DNA from: a bacterium SM23_31 | GTDB taxonomy: Bacteria > SM23-31 | DNA: 10,685 nucleotides | Direction: 5' to 3' | NCBI GenBank assembly: GCA_001304035.1 | Contig: LJUD01000070.1 | Span: 1-10,685, forward strand | The notes under the pieces: model-generated | Databases searched by the model: none | What the model was told of the DNA's origin: nothing | What the model saw: the letters and a program-made list of their open reading frames with translations, nothing else | Shown: positions 1 through 6,705 of the stretch, piece after piece | Numbering within the stretch: position 1 is the first letter of the stretch | Layout of the letters: each line of letters begins with the position of its first letter | Made by a program: the position numbers and the translations under genes

Positions 1-1232
1 ATTACCGTCATATATTCATTTCCGGTTGTTTGGTATAATGCCAACGGTAGAATAAAACCGGATATTATCCTGAATGCCGACAATAGTATTCGGGGATTTC
101 CGGCGTTCTTATGGTAGTATTGTTTGCGGATTGTATATAGAAACAGTTTCATGAATCCGAACCATCCGATTAATAACCACTGCCCCGTAAAAACTCCTGC
201 TAAAAACAATGCCGTAATAATAACCATAGCGCTGTGTGCTTTTGTCCATCCGAGCCTTCCGTCGATTTGATATACTTTATCCATCGAGAATAGTGCGGCA
301 AAACCAAATATCACGGCAATCCAACCTACAACCTTGCTTGACAAACCAAACAATGGATACACTGCCCCAACTACCATAAATAAAGAAAAAAAGATAATTT
401 CGCGGCTGATCCAAGAATTTTTCCAGTTTAATACAGCCCTCGGTGCTGTCAATTTTTTACCGAGATGCAGGGTGCTCAGCGCCATTCCGAGTATACCGCT
501 GCCGAGAAAGAGCAAGGGGTGTATCTTAATTTTCAATACTACGCCTGCGGAAAAATATGCGACCAATATCGCCGCCAACAAGGTAAAAATTACAAGCGGC
601 AATTCATTTTTCAGTGAAATTTTATTAGCTGAATTTGAAGAGTTTACCGGTGATTTTTTGGACACAAAATCATGTTTCTGAACAGCAGTAATTTCCGGAT
701 ATTCACTGCCTTTTCTTAAAGGCTTGATATCGATTGCAGGTTTAATATCTGTAGGCGGAAAGCCCGGAAAAGCTGTTTTGCCGTTACTTTTTTCATATTC
801 TCCAAGTTTCAAAGCCCCTGTCGGACAGCCGGTCACACAAGCCGGTTCTTTGTAGTCGGCAAGCCTGTGAGAGCAGAAAGTGCATTTTTCCATCACATTA
901 ACCGCACTATTAAATTTAATTGCGTCGAAAGGGCATACCCATGAGCAATATTTACAACCTAAGCAGTAGTCCGCTTCAATAAGTACTGCGCCGGTTTCGG
1001 TATCTTTTGTGATAGCTAAAGCGGGACAATATTTCATGCAGGGGGCGTCTACGCAGTGATTACATGCGATGGAATAGTGAAAAACCGGAACGTCGGGATA
1101 GTGCGGCTCATTGAATGTAAATATTTCACGCCAGGTAACGCCCGGTCCAAGCCGGTTTTCAATTTCGCAAGCTATCCGGCATGCCTCGCAGCCTGTGCAT
1201 TTATTTAAATCGAAAACAAAGCTTTTCTGCAT
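1..1232 (-). CDS. Fused DmsB-like [4Fe-4S] ferredoxin / DmsC-like membrane anchor subunit (3' end outside window)
   Basis: Electron-transfer and quinone-linked anchor subunit of the molybdoenzyme encoded just upstream. I translated 410 residues from the ATG at 1232; the frame is still open at the left edge, so the C-terminus is missing. Residues 1-140 carry sixteen cysteines in four ferredoxin-type groups: C12/15/18/22, C57/60/65/69, C90/93/96/100 and C117/120/132/136, with CP after the last cysteine of the later three. This is the DmsB/PhsB/NrfC layout for four [4Fe-4S] clusters, with no Cys-to-Trp change. A linker (about 140-210) leads to hydrophobic segments near 211-231, 237-256, 278-296, 302-316, 333-349, 352-368 and 383-400. 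The motif H256-L-G with A266, N269 and S273-W-I-S-R-E278 matches the conserved DmsC core. In E. coli DmsB and DmsC are separate; here one frame covers both. The start overlaps the previous stop (TGATG), implying translational coupling. Fusion and family are clear; the substrate is not. Confidence 0.93.
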   Translation of the reverse strand, partial: MQKSFVFDLNKCTGCEACRIACEIENRLGPGVTWREIFTFNEPHYPDVPVFHYSIACNHCVDAPCMKYCPALAITKDTETGAVLIEADYCLGCKYCSWVCPFDAIKFNSAVNVMEKCTFCSHRLADYKEPACVTGCPTGALKLGEYEKSNGKTAFPGFPPTDIKPAIDIKPLRKGSEYPEITAVQKHDFVSKKSPVNSSNSANKISLKNELPLVIFTLLAAILVAYFSAGVVLKIKIHPLLFLGSGILGMALSTLHLGKKLTAPRAVLNWKNSWISREIIFFSLFMVVGAVYPLFGLSSKVVGWIAVIFGFAALFSMDKVYQIDGRLGWTKAHSAMVIITALFLAGVFTGQWLLIGWFGFMKLFLYTIRKQYYHKNAGNPRILLSAFRIISGFILPLALYQTTGNEYMTV

Positions 1233-3289
1233 CACGAGACTTTCTTAATTTCGACAAGGTTATCATGAAAAGCAGCGCCGTAGCCCATGTCCGTTTCCCT
1301 GCCCGCAGAAAGAAAATTTACCGTACCACCTTCCGTAGCCCACCATCCATTCGTAATGGAAACGCAGCCCGGTTTTATACTGTAGTCCAGCTTTGCCTCG
1401 ATATCCAGTGTGCCGCGGTCGTTATATATCTTCACAATATCGCAATCAGAAATGCCCCGCTTATGTGCATCTTCAGGATTCATTATGACAAGCGGTTTCG
1501 GGCTTAATTTACGGATCATACAAAGATTATTGAATTGCGAATGGATGCGATTCTTCGTGTTGGGCGTGATGAAATAAAGCGGGTACTTTTTCGTATCAGG
1601 CATGCGGCTTTTTACGGATTCCAGCGGTTCATTATAAACAGGCAATACACCGGCGCCCCACCGCTCATGCGCCTCTCCGGACAGGAGCTCTATTTTGCCT
1701 GACGGTGTGGGAAATTTAAAATCCGACCACGCAACTTCCTGGTGTCCCGGTACCAAAACCGGTCCCTTGCGCAATTTCTCAAGTGTCAATCCCGGAAAAG
1801 GTTCTAATTCTTTATTGAGGAATGTCTCAATTTCCTTATCTCCCGGGGCAGGAATGATGCCGTCGAGTTCCTCAGGCGTAAATCCGAGACGCCGGGCAAG
1901 CAGGTAATATATTTCCGTTTCGGGCTTGACATGACCCGGTGCTTCAAGAATTTTTTGTTTTAACTGAATATACGCATGCCAGTATGCGCCGATAACGTCG
2001 GACTGCTCGAATATCGACTTTGACGGCAGGATAATATCCGCCTCGCGTGCAGTATCCGTCATAAACTGGTCTACAACCACGCGAAAATCGAGTGCCCGGA
2101 ATGCCTTGAGAACTATATTGGTGTCGGGATTCGACGTTACCGGGTTGCCCCGTTCCACCCATATCATTTTCAACGGCGGATTATCCTGGCGCAGCATATC
2201 GCTGCCGAGTTTTGCAGTAGAGACCGATACCCGCATCACACCGTCCGGCTTTTCGGGCGGATAAAATGCCACCGGGTCTTTTATTTTATCGAATATGTGG
2301 CTCTGGAGATTGGCATATACCCAGCCTGCGCCTGGTTTTCCTATATTTCCCGTTATGCATAGCAGGGCAAGGACTGCCCGCATTGTCTGTCCGCTGTTGG
2401 TGTATCTCTGCATTCCGAATCCGGCAGAGATTGTTACAGGGCTGTTTGTGCCGATTAATTCTGCAAGACGGTTGATATATTCTGCGGGAACGTCCGTTAC
2501 TTCAGCGGCTTTTTCAGGAGTATACTGTTTTACCATTTCGCTGAACTCGGGAAATCCCAGGACATGTTTGTCGATGAATTCCGAATCTATATATTTTTTT
2601 TCAATTAAAAGACGCGCAGCGGCAAGCGCAAGAATACCGTCGGTACCCGGACGTGGTTGAATAAGCAGGTTAGCCCGCTCTGCGGATTCCGTGCGGCGGG
2701 GATCGATTACGATTAACTTTCCGCCGTTTTCGAGTACCTTTTCGATGAAAACCATCTGGTGGATGTTTGTTTCGGCAGGATTTTTCCCCCACAGAATCAC
2801 TAATTTTGCATTGGCTGTATCCCACGGTGCGCTGTGCTTATTGTCTCCCAGTGTTAGCCGGGTTGCTTCTAATCCGGCAGGCCAGCAGAGGTCGCCGTAG
2901 GTGGTTGTGCATCCCCCGTACAGCTTCCAGAAGTTACTCGCAACTTTGTTCAACAGTCCTTTTGTACCGCTTCCGGAATAGAAAAAAACACTTTGAGGTC
3001 CAAAATTTTCTTTATAGCGCTGTAATCTTTCAGCGATTATATCCAGTGTATCATCCCACGAAATTTCTTTAAAACCGGCCGTTCCCGGTTTTCTGATTAA
3101 TGGTGTAAGTATCCTGTCCGGTGAGTACTGGCGCTCTATGAAGCTCAATCCTTTCAAACAGACACCTTCAGGTGTTGCGTTATTACCCGGATGTGCTTCG
3201 ATGCTGCGAATTTTCCCCTCTTCCACGTGAACGGTCATACTGCACGTACTGTAACAATTGAGCGGGCAAGCCGTTGTAAAAACTGGCAC
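1232..3289 (-). CDS. Molybdopterin-dependent oxidoreductase, DMSO reductase family, Cys-ligated, no Tat signal
   Basis: Catalytic subunit (685 aa) binding bis-MGD molybdenum (or tungsten) cofactor and one [4Fe-4S] cluster. The N-terminal cluster motif is C8-x3-C12-x3-C16-x27-C44, followed by K46-G47 as in electron-transferring family members. Residues Y131-G-D-L-C135 align with the YGDYS segment of E. coli DmsA that holds the serine Mo ligand, so C135 is the probable ligand, as in formate dehydrogenases, Nap and polysulfide/thiosulfate reductases. Family landmarks follow: a WGKNPAETN segment near 172-180, a TAREADIILPS segment in the middle, and a C-terminal cofactor-binding domain with a GWWATEGG segment. 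Start: GTG at 3289; an in-frame TAG lies about 30 bases upstream with no ATG between. Only seven residues precede C8, so there is no twin-arginine leader and the enzyme should stay in the cytoplasm. It is co-transcribed with the fused anchor. Substrate unknown: a reductase of S-, N-, As- or Se-oxyanions or an oxidase such as formate dehydrogenase are all open. Confidence 0.95.
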   Translation of the reverse strand: MPVFTTACPLNCYSTCSMTVHVEEGKIRSIEAHPGNNATPEGVCLKGLSFIERQYSPDRILTPLIRKPGTAGFKEISWDDTLDIIAERLQRYKENFGPQSVFFYSGSGTKGLLNKVASNFWKLYGGCTTTYGDLCWPAGLEATRLTLGDNKHSAPWDTANAKLVILWGKNPAETNIHQMVFIEKVLENGGKLIVIDPRRTESAERANLLIQPRPGTDGILALAAARLLIEKKYIDSEFIDKHVLGFPEFSEMVKQYTPEKAAEVTDVPAEYINRLAELIGTNSPVTISAGFGMQRYTNSGQTMRAVLALLCITGNIGKPGAGWVYANLQSHIFDKIKDPVAFYPPEKPDGVMRVSVSTAKLGSDMLRQDNPPLKMIWVERGNPVTSNPDTNIVLKAFRALDFRVVVDQFMTDTAREADIILPSKSIFEQSDVIGAYWHAYIQLKQKILEAPGHVKPETEIYYLLARRLGFTPEELDGIIPAPGDKEIETFLNKELEPFPGLTLEKLRKGPVLVPGHQEVAWSDFKFPTPSGKIELLSGEAHERWGAGVLPVYNEPLESVKSRMPDTKKYPLYFITPNTKNRIHSQFNNLCMIRKLSPKPLVIMNPEDAHKRGISDCDIVKIYNDRGTLDIEAKLDYSIKPGCVSITNGWWATEGGTVNFLSAGRETDMGYGAAFHDNLVEIKKVS

Positions 3290-3332
3290 GGTATTTGCAC
3301 TTTCTAAAAGAGGTAATTTCTATTCAGAACCA

Positions 3333-3346
3333 TTGCGTTAATGCAA
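3333..3346. promoter_or_regulatory. Candidate operator: near-perfect 14-bp palindrome
   Basis: TTGCGTTAATGCAA pairs at six of seven positions and lies about 45 bases upstream of the GTG start of the molybdoenzyme. If the promoter at 3354-3384 is real, the palindrome starts right at the expected transcription start, a usual place for a repressor site. It does not match the FNR or CRP consensus. The regulator is unknown and a chance palindrome is possible. Confidence 0.3.
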
Positions 3347-3353
3347 GTTCAAG

Positions 3354-3384
3354 CAAATATAACCAATTTAATATATAAAAAAAA
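3354..3384 (-). promoter_or_regulatory. Candidate Bacteroidota-type promoter for the redox operon
   Basis: On the minus strand, TATATTTG (3361 to 3354) matches the Bacteroidota -7 element TAnnTTTG exactly. A TTTT block at 3384-3381, 19 bases upstream, stands where the -33 TTTG element is expected. This would give a 5' leader of about 55-60 bases. It is a motif match in AT-rich DNA only. Confidence 0.4.
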
Positions 3385-3403
3385 CCTATTTTCCCGTTTT
3401 ATG

Positions 3404-3432
3404 TTGATTTTGATACTGTATCTGTATATTTT
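3404..3432 (+). promoter_or_regulatory. Candidate promoter for the exported propeller lipoprotein gene
   Basis: TTG at 3404-3406 is followed, 18 bases later, by TATATTTT at 3425-3432, which matches the Bacteroidota -7 element TAnnTTTG except for its last base. The ATG lies 33 bases downstream. There is no Shine-Dalgarno-like sequence in the AT-rich leader, which is common in this phylum. Confidence 0.3.
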
Positions 3433-3465
3433 ATTTTATGAATCATACGTAAAATTAAAAATATT

Positions 3466-4446
3466 ATGAAAAGACTTCTTACTGTATTATCGTTATCATT
3501 ATTTACAGTTGTATATTCATTCTGCGATAATAAGCTCACTGCACCTGATGAAGAAATACCTGCACCCGGATATGAAGGATCCAAAGTTCCTTTAAATGAC
3601 GTTGTCGCGGTAACAGTCCGTTTCAATCCACCGTATGCAGGTGGATCAACTATCTCCAAATTAGTATTGTTGGATTATAATAATCCCACAAGATATAAAA
3701 TTGTCGGGGATTTATACATGTTTGCAGAATATCCACGATTTTCTCCGGATAAAAGCAAAATTTTATACGTTGATAGAGGAAAAGGAAGCCGTCATGACCC
3801 AGCATTCTTATTATACGATGTACAGAATGATTCAATAAAAGTTTTAGACAGTCCAATGCACCCAATGGGACACCTTCCATTATGGAAATATGACTGTTCA
3901 GGATTTTATTACACTAATTCGTATTTTGCGGGTACCATGTTTTTTCGATTTTCTACAAAAATACGTGAATGGATATCAAGTGAAAAAGGATATATTTATT
4001 ACCCTTTAGACATAAAAGGCACTGATACTCTTATCGTGAATGGAAAAAACACAGAAGGAGATGAAAAAATAAGAGGGGTATACTTTACCGATCATGAAGG
4101 AAGTTGCCTTACTCTCATAAATAATCCATATCTGGAAACCAGTAAGATTTTTGGTAAATTTCTAAGATGGAGTAATGATTTAGGATTAATAGTATACGTG
4201 GAAAATGACACAACGTTAGGTGGGACAAAAATCTCTGTAACAAATTCAGACGGATCGTATTACCGGTGTTATACGTCAGGGGAATTTAATGATACAAGTC
4301 CGGTATGGGGTCCGGAAAGTAAAACTATACTTTTTGAAAGGGGCCGTATAATATACATAATAGATATTGAAACAGGGGATATAAGCGAGTTTGCAACCTC
4401 GTATTTTATATACGGGGCTCATGGATTAAGTTATCCGGATTATTGA
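3466..4446 (+). CDS. Exported TolB/PD40-like beta-propeller protein, probable lipoprotein
   Basis: 326-residue protein of unknown specific function. It starts with a signal peptide: K2-R3, a hydrophobic stretch to about residue 17, then C20 followed by D21-N-K. C20 is a likely lipidated cysteine, but the residue before it is F19 rather than the usual small Ala/Gly/Ser, so the lipobox is atypical and signal peptidase I cleavage is the alternative. The mature part shows repeated beta-propeller strands of the PD40/WD40-like type seen in TolB: F92-S-P-D then KILYVDR (about 92-104), P138-L-W-K-Y-D then FYYTN (about 138-151), L233-R-W-S-N-D then LIVYV (about 233-245) and S278-P-V-W then KTILFE (about 278-291). 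At least four blades are visible and the remainder is divergent. No catalytic motif is seen. The next gene on the same strand, after an AT-rich gap, also encodes an exported propeller. Likely periplasmic or outer-membrane attached. Confidence 0.8.
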   Translation: MKRLLTVLSLSLFTVVYSFCDNKLTAPDEEIPAPGYEGSKVPLNDVVAVTVRFNPPYAGGSTISKLVLLDYNNPTRYKIVGDLYMFAEYPRFSPDKSKILYVDRGKGSRHDPAFLLYDVQNDSIKVLDSPMHPMGHLPLWKYDCSGFYYTNSYFAGTMFFRFSTKIREWISSEKGYIYYPLDIKGTDTLIVNGKNTEGDEKIRGVYFTDHEGSCLTLINNPYLETSKIFGKFLRWSNDLGLIVYVENDTTLGGTKISVTNSDGSYYRCYTSGEFNDTSPVWGPESKTILFERGRIIYIIDIETGDISEFATSYFIYGAHGLSYPDY

Positions 4447-4611
4447 TCTGAAAGGTAGTATATTTTTGGATTAAGAACAAATTAAATGGATGTGTGCAAA
4501 TAGTATATAAAAAGATATATCGTTGTATCAAAAAATAATTAAAAATATCTATGAATTTTACAGAATCTTTCCAGAATTATTTTCGACATGCATCATAAAT
4601 GTGAGAGTTTA

Positions 4612-6348
4612 ATGAGTGCCAAAAAAATTTTCATTATACTTATCTCTCTTATACTGTTCCTTCAAGAGGCTAATGCACAGGAAGAGAAATGGATTAGTTA
4701 TAAAGTTCCTAAATATGTCAGGGATTTTGCATTTGAAGGCGATTATATCTGGATAGGAACCAGATTTGGAATTGTAAAATGGAATAAAAAAACCGGACAA
4801 TATATTAGATATACTACATCTGATGGGCTTATTAATAATTGGGTAAATGCAGTGGTCATAGATTCGGAAGGTAATAAATGGATTGGTACCGGTGAGTTAT
4901 TCGAATACGGAGCAAATGCATGCAAATTCGACGGTGAGACTTGGACATCTTATACATTCTATGATGGGTTATATAATAACCAAGTATTTTCAATTGCTAT
5001 TAATAAAAATGGTGACATTTGGTTTGGGGGTGATACAGGCGTAAGTAAATATGACGGTAACACCTGGACATCGTATTCTTGGTTGAAAGGAGATAGTATA
5101 TACTTTGGGAGGGTGCAATGTATTGCATTTGAACAGGATAGTATTGTGTGGTTAGGCCAGTATGGAGGTATAAGTAAATTTGACGGAAAAAGCTGGATTA
5201 AATATAGATTGGGTAGTAATTTGAACTATAATGATGTGAAAGCAGTTGCAATCGATGCTGATGGTACAAAGTGGTTTGGGACCAGGGGAGGCGGCGTGTT
5301 TACATTTGATGGATTTAATTGGGCTTCATATGGCACCGAAGATGGATTGGTACACAGCAGGGTGCAAGCAATTAAAATTGATTCGGATGGAAATAAATGG
5401 TTTGGTACATATGGAGGCGTTAGTAAATTTGACGGTAATACCTGGACTAATTATAAAACTACCGATGGATTAGTGGAGGAAAGAGTGTATGCCATCGCTA
5501 TTGAAGAAGAAGGTATCAAGTGGTTTGGGACGGATGGTGGTGTAAGTGTTTTTGGATCTCTGTCCGACTTTCCCACTGTAATTACATGTTTACCGGATAT
5601 AGTCAACAATATTACTATACCGGATGATTCATCAATTGTTACACTGAATTATTTGGATGATGCCTCATTATCATTTAATTTTACCTCCGGAGATGTTGCT
5701 AATCATAACATATCCATTAAAAAGATTTCAAGTCTCTCGGATGATTTTACCGGTTCAAGTGATTACGCGGGTGTACCTGAATTTGATAAACCGGTTTTTT
5801 ACTATGATATGTCTATCGATGTTAGTGATTTTGAAGTTGAGTTGACCTTTAAATATACTGATGATTTTTTAGCCTATCATGGTATTGAAGAAGATAGTAT
5901 TGTAGTATGTTATTATGATTGTTCTTTAAATCCACGGGGAAATATATGGCATGTGTTGTCTGGAGCGATAAACAAAGAATTTAATACCATTACTGTAACA
6001 GTCGATCAATTTTCACTTTTCGCCATAACCGGTAATGATGAAACTCTTGTTCGAGCTTTTAGATTTCCTCAAGATTTTAGACTCTATCAGAATTATCCCA
6101 ATCCGTTTAATCTTGCAACAACTATCCGTTATGCATTAACAAATACATCGCACGTTCAGTTAACAATATACAATATTTTAGGTCAGAAAGTAAAAACTCT
6201 CGTTAATGAACCACAATCCTCGGGAGAATACTTTGTAATATGGAACGGAACAAATGATTCAGGATTACAAGCCGGTTCGGGTGTGTATCTATGCAAGCTG
6301 AAGGTTAGCAGTTTTTCTGAGACTAAAAAAATTATCTTAATAAAGTAG
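4612..6348 (+). CDS. Secreted seven-bladed beta-propeller protein with type IX secretion C-terminal sorting domain
   Basis: 578 residues from the ATG at 4612. An in-frame ATG at 4588 would add eight residues, but the 4612 start gives a standard signal peptide (K4-K5, hydrophobic core, cleavage at N-A22/Q23) and has a GAGAG run just upstream. Residues about 25-316 hold seven repeats of 41-47 residues, each centred on a W-x-G core (W47, W90, W137, W180, W221, W263, W304) with a following FDGxxWxxY segment in most. These are two-component-regulator-type propeller repeats, here without kinase or membrane parts, and seven suits one closed propeller. Residues about 320-480 form a beta-rich linker ending in a QFSLFAITG segment. 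Residues about 492-578 are a T9SS type A sorting domain: YQNYPNPFN, a YNILGQKVKTLVNE segment, GSGVYLCKL, and a KKIILIK end. The protein should cross the outer membrane by T9SS and be surface-attached or released. The ligand is unknown; adhesion or glycan binding is a guess. Confidence 0.92.
   Translation: MSAKKIFIILISLILFLQEANAQEEKWISYKVPKYVRDFAFEGDYIWIGTRFGIVKWNKKTGQYIRYTTSDGLINNWVNAVVIDSEGNKWIGTGELFEYGANACKFDGETWTSYTFYDGLYNNQVFSIAINKNGDIWFGGDTGVSKYDGNTWTSYSWLKGDSIYFGRVQCIAFEQDSIVWLGQYGGISKFDGKSWIKYRLGSNLNYNDVKAVAIDADGTKWFGTRGGGVFTFDGFNWASYGTEDGLVHSRVQAIKIDSDGNKWFGTYGGVSKFDGNTWTNYKTTDGLVEERVYAIAIEEEGIKWFGTDGGVSVFGSLSDFPTVITCLPDIVNNITIPDDSSIVTLNYLDDASLSFNFTSGDVANHNISIKKISSLSDDFTGSSDYAGVPEFDKPVFYYDMSIDVSDFEVELTFKYTDDFLAYHGIEEDSIVVCYYDCSLNPRGNIWHVLSGAINKEFNTITVTVDQFSLFAITGNDETLVRAFRFPQDFRLYQNYPNPFNLATTIRYALTNTSHVQLTIYNILGQKVKTLVNEPQSSGEYFVIWNGTNDSGLQAGSGVYLCKLKVSSFSETKKIILIK
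5041..5460 (+). repeat. Tandem coding repeats of the propeller blades visible at DNA level
   Basis: The blade module recurs closely at the nucleotide level: an AGTAAATnTGACGG core appears near 5045, 5172 and 5421, and a TGGTTTGG core near 5020, 5272, 5398 and 5521. This suggests recent duplication or homogenisation of blades within the gene rather than only old protein-level repetition. The period is about 125 bases. Confidence 0.55.
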
Positions 6349-6368
6349 GAATTTGATTTATCAAATTC
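6349..6368 (+). terminator. Hairpin directly after the T9SS-protein stop codon
   Basis: GAATTTGA (6349-6356), loop TTTA, TCAAATTC (6361-6368): a perfect 8-bp stem starting at the base after the TAG stop. The stem is AT-rich and no U-tract follows, so it is not a classical intrinsic terminator. A 3'-end stabilising hairpin is as likely. Confidence 0.4.
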
Positions 6369-6705
6369 TGTAATAGATTCCGGGTCCCGCTCAACCGAAT
6401 CCAACTGATAATTAAATTAAAAACATTAGGTTAGCAAAAATTGCTATTGAGTGAATAATTGTTATTAATGCCGAGTTTTTAATCTGAGATTGCTACGTTT
6501 CCCCCAGGTACTCGACATGGTCCTCGTGGCATAAATCGTCCCTTTGGGGCAATGACTATTTAAGCTTGGGTGACACCACCAAAATTGTTTTTTTGGATTA
6601 TTCAATAATAAATGATACTTATTTCTAAAAATTTACTTAATTTTTAATTTCATTTTGCATTTTTCAATTTCCATTTTCCACTTTGAAATATATGAGTGAG
6701 TAAAA
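6369..6705. other. Intergenic region without a gene
   Basis: This AT-rich spacer separates the T9SS-protein gene from the XdhC-family gene. Apart from the palindromic repeat at 6486-6556 it holds low-complexity sequence, including a run near 6640-6682 built of variations on ATTTTGCATTTTTC and ATTTCCATTTTCC. I find no RNA gene or coding frame. The XdhC promoter presumably lies at its right end, but no convincing box stands out. Confidence 0.6.
6486..6556. repeat. Interspersed palindromic repeat (GAGATTGC...GCAATGAC type)
   Basis: The segment opens with GAGATTGCTACG and closes with GGCAATGAC, with CGACATGGTCCTCG between. This resembles a degenerate copy of the widespread bacterial intergenic repeat whose ends read GAGATTGCTTCG and CCTCGCAATGAC; here extra sequence separates CCTCG from GCAATGAC. 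The ends are imperfect inverted repeats. It stands out as GC-richer than the surrounding spacer. The family match is from memory; copy number in this genome is unknown. Confidence 0.55.

Noticed and set aside
334..681. Plus-strand open frame of 115 codons
   Set aside because: It is antisense to the linker and membrane domain of the fused anchor gene, which has clear family motifs in its own frame.
1944..2900. Several plus- and minus-strand frames of 69-121 codons across the molybdoenzyme gene
   Set aside because: All are shadows of the 685-codon oxidoreductase frame; their translations show no family features.
3290..3330. An upstream start giving the molybdoenzyme a twin-arginine signal peptide
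   Set aside because: The reading frame hits a TAG about 30 bases upstream of the GTG and no RR-containing stretch exists in between.
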